Positions 1 through 8,361 of a stretch of 64,000 nucleotides of DNA are shown in pieces (the stretch's first letter is position 1; every line of letters begins with the position of its first letter). Both the position numbers and the translations under genes were made by a program. The notes beneath the pieces are model-generated. The model searched no databases, was not told the origin of the DNA, and was given only the letters and a program-made list of their open reading frames with translations. Location of the stretch: assembly GCF_004795055.1 (NCBI RefSeq), contig NZ_SSBJ01000022.1:1-64000 (forward strand). The letters run 5' to 3'. This DNA is from Streptomyces sp. A1136 (GTDB lineage: Bacteria > Actinomycetota > Actinomycetes > Streptomycetales > Streptomycetaceae).

Positions 1-48
1 GGCCCTCGTCGTACTCCGGGCAAGGTCCACCGGAGGTCCACCGGATCT

Positions 49-1512
49 CTACTGGCGGGGGAGCGGCTTGCCCGACGTCGCGTCGACCACCTTGCGGTCG
101 CCCAGCGGCTTCTGCAGCGTCACCGTGGCAGACATCTCCTTCGCCAGCATGATGCAGGCCTGCCCCGGCTTGTTCGGGGTGTCGGTGATCTTGACGAGGA
201 CGTCGGTTCCCTCCTCCCGCGCCTCCACGGCGTAGGTGCTGCACACCCCGCCCCAGAAGTTCACGGTCAGCTTGCGGTCGGCCTCGGCGTACGAGAACCC
301 GGGCACCGTCCGCTGACCGGCGCTCGGCGCCACGGTCTCGCGCGACGAAGCCGGTTCCACCACCGTGTGGGCCGCCGCGCCCTCCTTGGCGACCGCCTCG
401 AAGAGCCAGGCCGGGACCAGGCCCCGCCCGCCGTCGTCGAGGGTGCCCGCGGCGAGCCCCAGCACGGCCCCGCGCACGGTCTCCGTCCTCGGCGGCTTCA
501 TCGGGCGCGGCTCGGGGTTGCAGGGCAGCGTGTCCGTCGCGCCGGTCGGCGTGTCCGGGGTGAGCGGGACGGAGGTCGCGCAGCCGCTCGGGCCGGGGCC
601 GGACCCGCCGGACCCGCCGCTGCGGGCGTTGAGCCGGGCCAGCGCGTCCGCGGCCGTGACCACCGGCTGCTCGGCCGCGCGGACCGGCGCCTTCAGCTCG
701 CCGCTGCCGGCCACCACCGTGCCGTCGGGGCCCACGCTCACCTTGCTGGACCAGCCCTGGGTGGGCAGGCCGCCGATCACCGGGTCCGCCGTCACCACCC
801 GGACCGCGCCCTGGGTGAGGCGGGCGTCCAGCGCGGCGTCGGCCTCACCCGCGCCCGCGAGCACCGGGGCGGCCGCCGACTTGGCCGCCTGCTCGGAAAC
901 GGGATCGGCCGTGTCCTTCGCGCCCTGGGGGAGGGTGGCCGGGCCGCAGGTGTCCTGGCCGGGCTTGCAGTTGTCGCCGCCGGAGCCGGAGCCGGAGCCC
1001 TTGCCCGCGCCGTTGCCGTCGCCGCCCGGCTGGAAGCGGGTGAAGTTCCAGGTGCCGGGGGCCGTACGGGTGACCGTGAGCCGGGGCCCGGAGCCGTCGG
1101 CCGCCTCACCGGCCAGCCACTGGTCGCCGGTGAGCCGGGGCGTGCCGGGGATGCCCAGGGCCGTCGCGAGCCGGGCCACCTCCTCGGAGGTCACCTCGCC
1201 GGTCGCGGCGAAGCTCGGGGCGGTGGCCGGGCCGTCGGGGAGCTTGCCGGCGGCCCGGTAGGTCACCCCGCCGCCCGAGGGGTCCGGCTCACCGGGGGCG
1301 ATGCCCGGGCCCGGCGGCGTCGGCGCCGCGGCACGGGGCGCGGAGGCCGCGCTGTCACCCGTACGGTGGCCGCCCGAGCCGTCGCCGTAGGCCGTGGACG
1401 CCCAGTAGGCGGTACCCCCGCCCGCCAGGAGGACGGCCGCCGCGACCGAGCCGACGGCCCAGCCCGGCCGCCGTCGGGTGGGGCGTGATGTGTCGCCTTG
1501 TTCGCTGGTCAC
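49..1512 (-). CDS. Hypothetical secreted or membrane-anchored protein
   Basis: I do not recognise a family for this 487-residue protein. The N-terminus is basic (PTRRRPGW), followed by one hydrophobic segment at about residues 18-37 that would be a signal anchor. A long Ala/Pro/Gly-rich linker comes next, then an exported domain. Cysteines occur in spaced pairs: NCKPGQDTC near residue 180, one near 310 and one near 330, and GVCSTY and GQACIM near the C-terminus. This would suit extracytoplasmic disulfides. The GTG start is supported by GGAG about 9 nt upstream. It runs away from the sugar kinase gene and its downstream partner lies outside the window. The function is unknown; a cell-envelope role is inferred only from topology. 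Confidence 0.8.
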   Translation of the reverse strand: MTSEQGDTSRPTRRRPGWAVGSVAAAVLLAGGGTAYWASTAYGDGSGGHRTGDSAASAPRAAAPTPPGPGIAPGEPDPSGGGVTYRAAGKLPDGPATAPSFAATGEVTSEEVARLATALGIPGTPRLTGDQWLAGEAADGSGPRLTVTRTAPGTWNFTRFQPGGDGNGAGKGSGSGSGGDNCKPGQDTCGPATLPQGAKDTADPVSEQAAKSAAAPVLAGAGEADAALDARLTQGAVRVVTADPVIGGLPTQGWSSKVSVGPDGTVVAGSGELKAPVRAAEQPVVTAADALARLNARSGGSGGSGPGPSGCATSVPLTPDTPTGATDTLPCNPEPRPMKPPRTETVRGAVLGLAAGTLDDGGRGLVPAWLFEAVAKEGAAAHTVVEPASSRETVAPSAGQRTVPGFSYAEADRKLTVNFWGGVCSTYAVEAREEGTDVLVKITDTPNKPGQACIMLAKEMSATVTLQKPLGDRKVVDATSGKPLPRQ

Positions 1513-1576
1513 TGATCGCTCCTTCGCCTGTCCCGCGTGTCTCGACGCGGGTGTGACGGAGCGGACCGCGAACCGG

Positions 1577-1648
1577 TTCCCCTCGAACGGGTTCCCCTCG
1601 AACGGGTCGGGGTCGAACGGTTCGGCGCCGAACGGGTCGGCGCCGGGG
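1577..1648. repeat. Four to five imperfect 15-bp direct repeats
   Basis: Units resembling GGTTCCCCTCGAACG and GGTCGGCGCCGAACG follow one another without gaps between the start of the secreted hypothetical gene and the stop of the small upstream gene. The array is in the 5' flank of the secreted protein, so it could affect its expression or simply be slippage-prone sequence. No reading frame through it looks like a real protein. Confidence 0.6.
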
Positions 1649-1653
1649 CGGCC

Positions 1654-1869
1654 TCAGTCGCCGTACTCCGTCGTCCCGGCGATGAGGCGCGCCGAAGCGG
1701 GCGGGACGCTGACGCCGTGGATCTGCGAGGGCGCCACCGGCGCGGGCCGCGGGTCCGCCGGGACCGCCCAGTGCGGGGCCATCCGGGCGCAGTCGCCCAA
1801 CAGTCGCGCGAAGCCCGGCCGCGCCCCGGCGGTGTGCTCGGCGTACCCGAAACCATCGGTGTAGGTCAT
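1654..1869 (-). CDS. Small conserved-type hypothetical protein
   Basis: A 71-residue product (MTYTDGFGYAEHTAG at its N-terminus, ending AGTTEYGD). I do not know its function. Support for it being real comes from codon-typical composition and from a promoter-like TAACGT that ends exactly 7 nt before the ATG. That is the spacing of leaderless Streptomyces transcripts, and no Shine-Dalgarno is present. An upstream in-frame GTG at 1878 would add three residues but would overlap the putative -10. No membrane segment, signal peptide or cysteine motif is visible. It is divergent from the sugar kinase gene. Confidence 0.55.
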   Translation of the reverse strand: MTYTDGFGYAEHTAGARPGFARLLGDCARMAPHWAVPADPRPAPVAPSQIHGVSVPPASARLIAGTTEYGD

Positions 1870-1916
1870 GGAGGGCACGTTAGGCCTGGGCCGCGCGACG
1901 AGAAAGACCTACTACG

Positions 1917-1965
1917 GGGTAGTTTCGACGGGTCGGCCCGGAGCCGTCGACCGGGTAGTTTTGAC
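1917..1965. promoter_or_regulatory. Direct repeats in a divergent intergenic region
   Basis: GGGTAGTTTCGAC and GGGTAGTTTTGAC recur 36 bp apart between the small hypothetical gene and the sugar kinase. The first copy also sits in the palindrome ACTACGGGGTAGT. Repeats of this kind in a divergent promoter suggest a regulator site; the regulator is not identified. Confidence 0.4.
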
Positions 1966-2001
1966 TGTCCCCTCGCCGTCCCTCGCAGGAGCATCCACGC
2001 C

Positions 2002-2976
2002 GTGCGTATCGCAGTCACCGGCTCCATCGCCACCGACCACCTGATGACCTTCCCGGGCCGCTTCGCCGACCAGCTGGTCGCCGACCAGCTCCACACGGTC
2101 TCCCTCTCCTTCCTCGTCGACAACCTCGACGTCCGGCGGGGCGGTGTCGGCCCGAACATCTGCTTCGGCATGGGGCAGCTCGGCAGCCGCCCGATCCTGG
2201 TCGGCGCCGCCGGCTACGACTTCGACGAGTACCGGGCCTGGCTGGACCGGCACGGCGTCGACACCGAATCCGTCCGGATCTCCGAGGTGCTGCACACCGC
2301 GCGCTTCGTGTGCACCACGGACGTCGACCACAACCAGATCGGCTCCTTCTACACGGGCGCCATGAGCGAGGCCCGCCTCATCGAGCTCAAGGCCGTCGCC
2401 GACCGTGTGGGCGGCCTGGACCTCGTCCTGATCGGCGCCGACGACCCCGAGGCGATGCTGCGCCACACGGAGGAGTGCCGTACGCGCGGCATCCCCTTCG
2501 CGGCCGACTTCTCGCAGCAGATCGCCCGGATGGACGGCGAGAACATCCGCACCCTGATGGAGGGTGCGACGTTCCTCTTCTCGAACGAGTACGAGAAGGG
2601 CCTCATCGAGTCGAAGTCCGGCTGGACCGACGCGGAGATCCTCTCCAAGGTCGGCACCCGCGTGACCACGCTCGGCTCGAACGGCGTGCGCATCGAGCGC
2701 GAGGGCGAGGAGCCGATCGTCGTCGGCTGCCCGGAGGAGAAGGCGAAGATCGACCCGACGGGCGTCGGCGACGCCTTCCGCGCCGGCTTCCTGACCGGCC
2801 TCGGCTGGGGCGTCGGCCCGGAGCGGGCGGCGCAGGTCGGCTGCATGCTGGCGACCCTGGTGATCGAGACCCTGGGCACCCAGGAGTACACCCTGGCCCG
2901 CGCGCACTTCATGGAGCGCTTCGCCAAGGCCTACGGCGACACCGCCGCCGCCGAGGTCCAGGCCCACCTGGCCTAG
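2002..2976 (+). CDS. PfkB-family carbohydrate kinase
   Basis: The product is 324 residues, the usual size for the ribokinase/PfkB superfamily, which phosphorylates sugars or nucleosides with ATP in the cytoplasm. It opens with a beta-strand VRIAVTGSIATDHL and has the substrate-binding RRGGVGPNICFGMGQLG segment. Near the C-terminus is the signature DPTGVGDAFRAGF, whose Asp in GVGD is the catalytic base. The GTG start follows a CAGGAG ribosome site with an 11-nt gap. Longer in-frame extensions upstream lack family similarity. The substrate cannot be read from the sequence; adenosine kinase-like and ribokinase-like enzymes are both possible. Confidence 0.9.
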   Translation: MRIAVTGSIATDHLMTFPGRFADQLVADQLHTVSLSFLVDNLDVRRGGVGPNICFGMGQLGSRPILVGAAGYDFDEYRAWLDRHGVDTESVRISEVLHTARFVCTTDVDHNQIGSFYTGAMSEARLIELKAVADRVGGLDLVLIGADDPEAMLRHTEECRTRGIPFAADFSQQIARMDGENIRTLMEGATFLFSNEYEKGLIESKSGWTDAEILSKVGTRVTTLGSNGVRIEREGEEPIVVGCPEEKAKIDPTGVGDAFRAGFLTGLGWGVGPERAAQVGCMLATLVIETLGTQEYTLARAHFMERFAKAYGDTAAAEVQAHLA

Positions 2977-3250
2977 CGGCCGGACCCCGCCCGCGCTTGG
3001 CGCGCGGGCGGGGCGTGCCGTCCGGACTCCCCGCCGCTCGGGACCGGTTACTCGGCTCGGCCGGTGTCCGGACTGCGGGTGCGGCTCCGCCTGGCCGATG
3101 CCGTGGCACGGGCCGAGCCCGTAACCCGGCCCCGCCGCGCAGGCCCGGCCCGGGCGGGCCTGCCTCGCCGCCGTTCGAGGCACGCCCGGCCGGGTCCTGC
3201 TCTCGGCTCCGCCTGGCCGGTGTCGGGCTCGGCCCCGAGCCCGCCACCCG

Positions 3251-3338
3251 GCCTCGCCTGCGCTCGGCGCGCGGGCTCGGGCGGGGGGGTGCCGGCCGGC
3301 GTCGCTTGGGTTCGAGGCTCCGGGCGTGGCCCGCTGCC
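3251..3338. repeat. Long direct repeat, copy 1 (copy 2 at 3522-3608)
   Basis: Both copies read GCCTCGCC(T/C)GCGCTCGGCG, then a G-rich block, then GTCGCTTGGGTTCGAGGCTC and end CCCGCTGCC. They differ only at a few positions and by one G in the G-run. Such similarity over about 88 bp in non-coding DNA points to a recent duplication or a dispersed repeat family. Confidence 0.75.
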
Positions 3339-3718
3339 GGCCCCGCCTGCGCTCGGCGCGCGGACCGAGGCGTGCCGGTCGGACTCCCCGGCCTTCGGGT
3401 CAGGCCTGAGCCGAGCCCGTCACCCGGCCCCGCCGCGCAGGCCCGGTCCAGGCGGGCCTCGCCGGCGTGCGGGCAGCCCCGAGCGGAGCCCGCTGCTCGG
3501 CTCGGTCGGCGTGCAGGCACGGCCTCGCCCGCGCTCGGCGCGCGGGCTCGGGCGGGGGGTGCCGGCCGGTGTCGCTTGGGTTCGAGGCTCCGGGCGTGGC
3601 CCGCTGCCCGGCTCGGCCGGTGATCGAAGCGGGGCTCCGCCTGGCCGGTGTTCGGGCGTGGGCCCGAGCCGAGCCCGTCACCCGGCCCCGCCGGCCCGCG
3701 CGCCGGGCGGAGTCCGGG

Positions 3719-3960
3719 CGCAGCGGCAAGCCCCCGGTGGCCCCGCCGAGCGTCCGGCGCCGCGCAGCGGCAAGCCCACGGTGGCCCCGCCGGGCCTTCG
3801 ACCCCGTGCAGCGGTGTGCCCCCGGCCGGCCGAGCCTCCGGTCTGCGCGCAGCGGCAAGACCCGGCGGCCCCGCCGAGCGTCTCGCCTCCGCGCAGCGGC
3901 AAGACCCCGGCGGCCCCGCCGAGCGTCCGGCTCCCGCGCAGCCGTGTGCCCTCCGGTCCC
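3719..3960. repeat. Tandem array of five to six ~43-bp units
   Basis: The unit begins CGCGCAGCGGCAAG(A/C)CC and continues GGCCCCGCCGAGCGTC. Copies start near 3719, 3761, 3805 (diverged), about 3846, 3891 and a truncated one near 3936. The array ends just before the cysteine desulfurase stop codon and lies wholly outside that gene. Confidence 0.75.
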
Positions 3961-3991
3961 GGCGGTGGGGTCGGGCGGCCCCGGCGGGGGC

Positions 3992-5371
3992 CTAGGTCAG
4001 GCGGCGGACCGTGTATGCCGCCCCCGCCGGGCGCGGGGTCTCGCCCACGTACGCGTGGCCGCGCATCACGCACCACGCCGGGATGTCGAGCCGGGCCACC
4101 TCGTCGTCGGACACCACCGTCACCGTCCCGCCCACCGGCACCCTCCCGATCGCCCGCGCCAGTTCGATGACCGGCTGCGGGCACCGCAGGCCCAGCGCGT
4201 CCAGCTCCACCGACTCCGCGACCGGGGCCGCCTCCTGAGCCGACGGCACCCCGAGACGCGCCCGTATCCCCGACACCGCCCTCGGCAGCGCCTCCAGGAA
4301 ACCGTTCACCTCCTCGGCCGTGGTCCCCGGCGGCAGCGACACCCGCACGTTCCCCTCCGACAGCACGCCCATCGCCTTGAGGACGTGCGACGCCGTCAGG
4401 GTGGAACTGGTGCACGACGAGCCCGACGACACCGAGTAGCCCGCCCGGTCCAGTTCGTGCAGCAGGGTCTCCCCGTCGACGTACAGGCAGGAGAAGGTGA
4501 CCAGATGCGGCAGCCGCCGCTCGGCGTCGCCCACCACCTCCACGTCCGGGACCAGCCGGGCGACCCGGCGCCTGATCCGGTCCACCAGGACCCGCAGCCG
4601 GGCCGCCTCCGCGTCCGCCTCGGCGCGTACGGCCCGTAGCGACGCCGCCGCCGCCACGACGGCCGGGAGGTTCCCGAAGCCGGGGGAGCGGCCCGACTCC
4701 CTTTCGTCCGCCGGGCCTTGGGGGGCGAACCTGACGCCCTTGCGCACGGCCAGCAGCCCCACCCCGGGGGGTCCGCCCCACTTGTGGGCGCTCGCGGTCA
4801 ACAGCGACCAGGCGCCCTCGACCGGTCCCCAGCCCAGCGATTGCGCCGCGTCCACCAGCAACGGCACCCCGGCGGCCCCGCAGACCTCCGCCACCTCCGC
4901 CACCGGCTGGACCGTGCCGACCTCGTGGTTGGCCGACTGGAGACAGGCCAGAGCGGTGGTCGGGTCGAGGGCGGACGCGTACCCGTCGGCGGACACCGCC
5001 CCCAGGCGATCCACGGCAACCTCCGTCACCGCGCCGCCGGAAGCCGCGTGCGTCTCGGCCGCGTGCAGGACTGAACTGTGTTCGACCGCGGACACCACCA
5101 GCCGGTTCCCGACCCGTCGTCGTCCGGCGAGCGCCCCCGCGACCCCCGTGTGAACCGCGTGCGTCCCCGAAGGAGTGAAGACGAGCTCGTCGGCGCGGCA
5201 CCCCACCGCCTCGGCGGCCGCCTCCCGCGCCGCGTCCAGCAACAGCCGGGCGCGCCGCCCCTCGCGGTACAGCCGGGCGGGGTCGGCCCACCCCTCGTCG
5301 AGGGCGGCCAGCAGCGCCTGCCTGGCCACGGGGTGCAGCGGGGCGGCGGAAGCGGAGTCGAAGTACGGCAT
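3992..5371 (-). CDS. Cysteine desulfurase fused to a C-terminal TusA domain
   Basis: The 459-residue protein joins two activities. Residues about 1-370 are a class V PLP aminotransferase of the NifS/IscS type. The PLP lysine is in TASAHKWGGPPG, the catalytic cysteine in SSGSSCTSSTL, and the N-terminus MPYFDSASAAPLHP is typical of the family. Residues about 385-459 are a TusA/SirA sulfur-carrier domain with its acceptor cysteine in LGLRCPQPVIELARAIG. The predicted reaction is removal of sulfur from L-cysteine and transfer as persulfide to the attached carrier, for tRNA thiolation or cofactor synthesis. No Shine-Dalgarno is seen; TAGCGT lies 6 nt before the ATG, so the mRNA is probably leaderless. 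Confidence 0.9.
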   Translation of the reverse strand: MPYFDSASAAPLHPVARQALLAALDEGWADPARLYREGRRARLLLDAAREAAAEAVGCRADELVFTPSGTHAVHTGVAGALAGRRRVGNRLVVSAVEHSSVLHAAETHAASGGAVTEVAVDRLGAVSADGYASALDPTTALACLQSANHEVGTVQPVAEVAEVCGAAGVPLLVDAAQSLGWGPVEGAWSLLTASAHKWGGPPGVGLLAVRKGVRFAPQGPADERESGRSPGFGNLPAVVAAAASLRAVRAEADAEAARLRVLVDRIRRRVARLVPDVEVVGDAERRLPHLVTFSCLYVDGETLLHELDRAGYSVSSGSSCTSSTLTASHVLKAMGVLSEGNVRVSLPPGTTAEEVNGFLEALPRAVSGIRARLGVPSAQEAAPVAESVELDALGLRCPQPVIELARAIGRVPVGGTVTVVSDDEVARLDIPAWCVMRGHAYVGETPRPAGAAYTVRRLT

Positions 5372-5544
5372 ACGGGCACGCTAACCGCCCGTCCGCCCCA
5401 CCCGGGTCAGGGCCCGTCAGAACAGGTGTCCCGGCCGCCGTTCAGAGCCGGATGGCCCGTCCCCCGGACGGCGCATCCATCCCTTCGGGGGCAGTAGCGG
5501 CGCGTTGGGCACCCTCCCCGCGCGACCCCAAATAGCGTCCAGTA

Positions 5545-5573
5545 GGGTTTGGTCCGCATAAACATCCAAACCC
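5545..5573 (+). promoter_or_regulatory. Possible ctaC promoter hexamer and leader inverted repeat
   Basis: TAGGGT at 5543-5548 resembles a vegetative -10, but I find no good -35 upstream. GGGTTTGG and CCAAACCC form an 8-bp inverted repeat separated by 13 nt, about 80 nt before the ctaC start. The gap from 5372 to 5653 otherwise holds nothing that I can identify. Confidence 0.35.
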
Positions 5574-5653
5574 CTGCCTGCGTCAGGGCCGGCGACCGAC
5601 CCGAACACGGCCGCGGCCGGCCGCGCGGGCCGAGACTCTCGGGAAGGCGCTAC

Positions 5654-6628
5654 GTGAGTCCCTACGGCTCCGACCGCTCGCCGCGGCGCCCGATGCGGCG
5701 GAAGCTGCTGCAGGCGCTGACTGCGGGCGCGGTCCTGGCGACCGCCACTGGTTGCTCGTACAACTGGCAAGACTTCCCCCGCCTCGGAATGCCCACCCCG
5801 GTCACGGAGGAGGCGCCCCGCATCCTGTCCCTGTGGCAGGGGTCGTGGGCAGCCGCCCTCGTCACGGGCATCCTGGTCTGGGGCCTGATCATCTGGAGCA
5901 TCATCTTCCACCGGCGCAGCCGGACGAAGGTGGAGGTCCCCCCGCAGACCCGGTACAACATGCCCATCGAGGCGCTGTACACCGTGGTCCCGCTCATCAT
6001 CGTCTCGGTGCTCTTCTACTTCACCGCGCGTGACGAGTCGAAGCTGCTGTCCCTCTCCGCCAAGCCGGCGCACACGATCAACGTGATCGGCTACCAGTGG
6101 AGCTGGGGCTTCAACTACGTCGAGAACGTCGACGGCGACGGGGCCACTCCGAAGGCGGGTGAGGTTCCCAAGAACCTCGCCAACATCCCGGACCGCTTCA
6201 CCAAGGACTTCCCCGCGGGCGCCGAGGGCGTCTACGACAGGGGCGTCCCCGGCGAGCGAAACCCGCAGACCGGCAACCCGGGGCCGACCCTCTACCTGCC
6301 CAAGGGCGAGAAGGTCCGCTTCATCCTGTCGTCGAATGACGTCATCCACTCCTTCTGGGTGGTGCCCTTCCTGTTCAAGCAGGACGTGATCCCCGGTCAC
6401 ACCAACGTCTTCGAGGTCACCCCGGACCAGTTCGGCACCTACAAGGGCAAGTGCGCCGAGCTCTGCGGCGTCGACCACTCCCGGATGCTCTTCAACGTGA
6501 AGATCGTCTCGCCCGCCGAATACCAGGCGCACCTCAAGGAGCTGGCCAAGAAGGGGCAGACCGGCTTCCTCCCGGCCGGCATCAACCAGACGGACTCGGC
6601 CCGGAACGCGGAGACGAACAAACTGTGA
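5654..6628 (+). CDS. ctaC: Cytochrome c oxidase subunit II (aa3 type)
   Basis: This 324-residue lipoprotein carries the CuA centre that receives electrons from the cytochrome bc1 complex. The signal sequence has RRPMRRK followed by a hydrophobic stretch and lipobox-like ATATGC, so the mature protein should start at that Cys. Two transmembrane helices follow (about residues 65-90 and 110-130). The periplasmic cupredoxin domain has the CuA ligands in KCAELCGVDHSRM (C-x3-C-x3-H-x2-M). The GTG start at SPYGSDR follows GGAAGG at suitable spacing; an upstream extension lacks signal-peptide logic. Its stop overlaps the ctaD start by 4 bp, so the two are translationally coupled. Confidence 0.95.
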   Translation: MSPYGSDRSPRRPMRRKLLQALTAGAVLATATGCSYNWQDFPRLGMPTPVTEEAPRILSLWQGSWAAALVTGILVWGLIIWSIIFHRRSRTKVEVPPQTRYNMPIEALYTVVPLIIVSVLFYFTARDESKLLSLSAKPAHTINVIGYQWSWGFNYVENVDGDGATPKAGEVPKNLANIPDRFTKDFPAGAEGVYDRGVPGERNPQTGNPGPTLYLPKGEKVRFILSSNDVIHSFWVVPFLFKQDVIPGHTNVFEVTPDQFGTYKGKCAELCGVDHSRMLFNVKIVSPAEYQAHLKELAKKGQTGFLPAGINQTDSARNAETNKL

Positions 6629-8361
6629 GCATCCTCAACGAACCTCAGGGTGCCGCCGCAGCCGACTCGTACGAGAACGAGCTGCCGGTACGGCGCAAGC
6701 AGCCGGGCAACGTGGTCGTGAAGTGGATGACCACGACCGACCACAAGACCATCGGCACGATGTACCTGGTCACGTCGTTCGTGTTCTTCCTGATCGGCGG
6801 CGTGCTCGCGCTCTTCATGCGCGCCGAGCTGGCCCGTCCGGGCTCGCAGATCATGTCGAACGAGCAGTTCAACCAGGCGTTCACCATGCATGGCACGATC
6901 ATGCTGCTGATGTTCGCCACCCCGCTGTTCGCGGGCTTCGCGAACTGGATCATGCCGCTGCAGATCGGCGCGCCCGACGTGGCGTTCCCGCGGCTGAACA
7001 TGTTCGCGTACTGGCTGTACCTCTTCGGCTCGACCATCGCGGTGGCCGGCTTCGTCACGCCGAACGGCGCGGCCGACTTCGGTTGGTTCGCCTACTCCCC
7101 GCTGTCGGACGCGGTCCGCTCGCCGGGCATCGGCGCCGACATGTGGATCATGGGTCTGGCCTTCTCGGGCTTCGGCACGATCCTCGGCTCGGTCAACTTC
7201 ATCACCACGATCATCTGCATGCGCGCCCCGGGCATGACGATGTTCCGCATGCCGATCTTCACCTGGAACGTGCTGCTGACCGGTGTTCTGGTCCTGCTCG
7301 CCTTCCCGGTGCTGGCCGCCGCGCTCTTCGCGCTGGAGGCCGACCGGAAGTTCGGTGCGCATGTGTTCGACGCCTCGAACGGCGGAGCCTTGTTGTGGCA
7401 ACACCTCTTCTGGTTCTTCGGCCATCCAGAGGTGTACATCATCGCGCTACCGTTCTTCGGCATCGTCTCCGAGATCATCCCGGTCTTCAGCCGTAAGCCG
7501 ATGTTCGGCTACATCGGTCTGATCGCCGCGACGATCGCCATCGCCGGTCTCTCGGTGACCGTGTGGGCCCACCACATGTACGTCACCGGCGGTGTGCTGC
7601 TGCCGTTCTTCTCCTTCATGACCTTCCTGATCGCGGTACCGACCGGTGTGAAGTTCTTCAACTGGATCGGCACCATGTGGAAGGGCTCGCTGTCCTTCGA
7701 GACCCCGATGCTCTGGACGATCGGCTTCCTGGTCACCTTCACCTTCGGTGGTCTGACCGGCGTCATCCTGGCCTCGCCCCCGATGGACTTCCACGTCTCC
7801 GACTCGTACTTCGTCGTCGCGCACTTCCACTACGTCGTCTTCGGCACCGTGGTCTTCGCGATGTTCGCCGGCTTCCACTTCTGGTGGCCGAAGTTCACGG
7901 GCAAGATGCTGGACGAGCGCCTCGGCAAGATCACGTTCTGGACGCTGTTCATCGGCTTCCACGGCACCTTCCTGGTGCAGCACTGGCTCGGTGCCGAGGG
8001 CATGCCGCGTCGTTACGCGGACTACCTCGCCGCCGACGGCTTCACCACGCTGAACACGATCTCCACGATCAGCTCGTTCCTGCTCGGCCTGTCGATGCTG
8101 CCCTTCATGTACAACGTCTGGAAGACGGCGAAGTACGGCAAGAAGGTCGAGGTCGACGACCCGTGGGGTTACGGCCGTTCGCTGGAGTGGGCGACCTCCT
8201 GCCCGCCGCCGCGGCACAACTTCCTCACCCTGCCGCGGATCCGCTCCGAGTCCCCGGCGTTCGACCTGCACCACCCGGAGATCGCGGCCCTCGACCACCT
8301 CGAGGACCACACCGCCGGTGCCACCAAGGCCCTCACCGGCGACAAGGAGGCCGGCAAGTGA
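6625..8361 (+). CDS. ctaD: Cytochrome c oxidase subunit I
   Basis: The catalytic subunit reduces oxygen to water at heme a3-CuB and pumps protons. It has 578 residues and the expected twelve hydrophobic helices. The low-spin heme histidine is in MHGTIMLLMF. The CuB histidine and cross-linked tyrosine are in WFFGHPEVY, the other CuB histidines in VWAHHMY, and the two heme histidines in VAHFHYVVFG. The GTG start overlaps the ctaC stop (GTGA), and its own stop overlaps the ctaF start the same way. The order ctaC-ctaD-ctaF is standard for actinobacteria. Confidence 0.97.
   Translation: MSILNEPQGAAAADSYENELPVRRKQPGNVVVKWMTTTDHKTIGTMYLVTSFVFFLIGGVLALFMRAELARPGSQIMSNEQFNQAFTMHGTIMLLMFATPLFAGFANWIMPLQIGAPDVAFPRLNMFAYWLYLFGSTIAVAGFVTPNGAADFGWFAYSPLSDAVRSPGIGADMWIMGLAFSGFGTILGSVNFITTIICMRAPGMTMFRMPIFTWNVLLTGVLVLLAFPVLAAALFALEADRKFGAHVFDASNGGALLWQHLFWFFGHPEVYIIALPFFGIVSEIIPVFSRKPMFGYIGLIAATIAIAGLSVTVWAHHMYVTGGVLLPFFSFMTFLIAVPTGVKFFNWIGTMWKGSLSFETPMLWTIGFLVTFTFGGLTGVILASPPMDFHVSDSYFVVAHFHYVVFGTVVFAMFAGFHFWWPKFTGKMLDERLGKITFWTLFIGFHGTFLVQHWLGAEGMPRRYADYLAADGFTTLNTISTISSFLLGLSMLPFMYNVWKTAKYGKKVEVDDPWGYGRSLEWATSCPPPRHNFLTLPRIRSESPAFDLHHPEIAALDHLEDHTAGATKALTGDKEAGK

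Larger units (their letters stand above)
2977..3991. repeat. 1 kb non-coding repeat island between convergent genes
   Basis: This gap separates the 3' ends of the sugar kinase and the cysteine desulfurase. It is extremely GC-rich, and every frame that stays open is Arg/Pro/Gly/Ala-rich with no ribosome site or family motif, so I see no gene. Two repeat types are present. A near-identical stretch of about 88 bp occurs at 3251-3338 and 3522-3608, and a tandem array of about 43-bp units occurs at 3719-3960. Shorter phrases such as CGCTCGGCGCGCGG and GAGCCCGTCACCCGGCCCCG recur elsewhere in the gap. Confidence 0.75.

Noticed and set aside
3305..3325. GGGTTCGAGGCTCCG resembles a tRNA T-arm and occurs twice (also near 3577)
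   Set aside because: The flanking bases cannot form a 5-bp T-stem, and no acceptor, D or anticodon arms are in range. It is part of the 88-bp repeat.
3064..4170. Long open frames through the 3.0-4.0 kb gap
   Set aside because: They are Arg/Pro/Gly-rich, overlap on both strands, lack ribosome sites and coincide with repeats, as expected of high-GC shadow frames.
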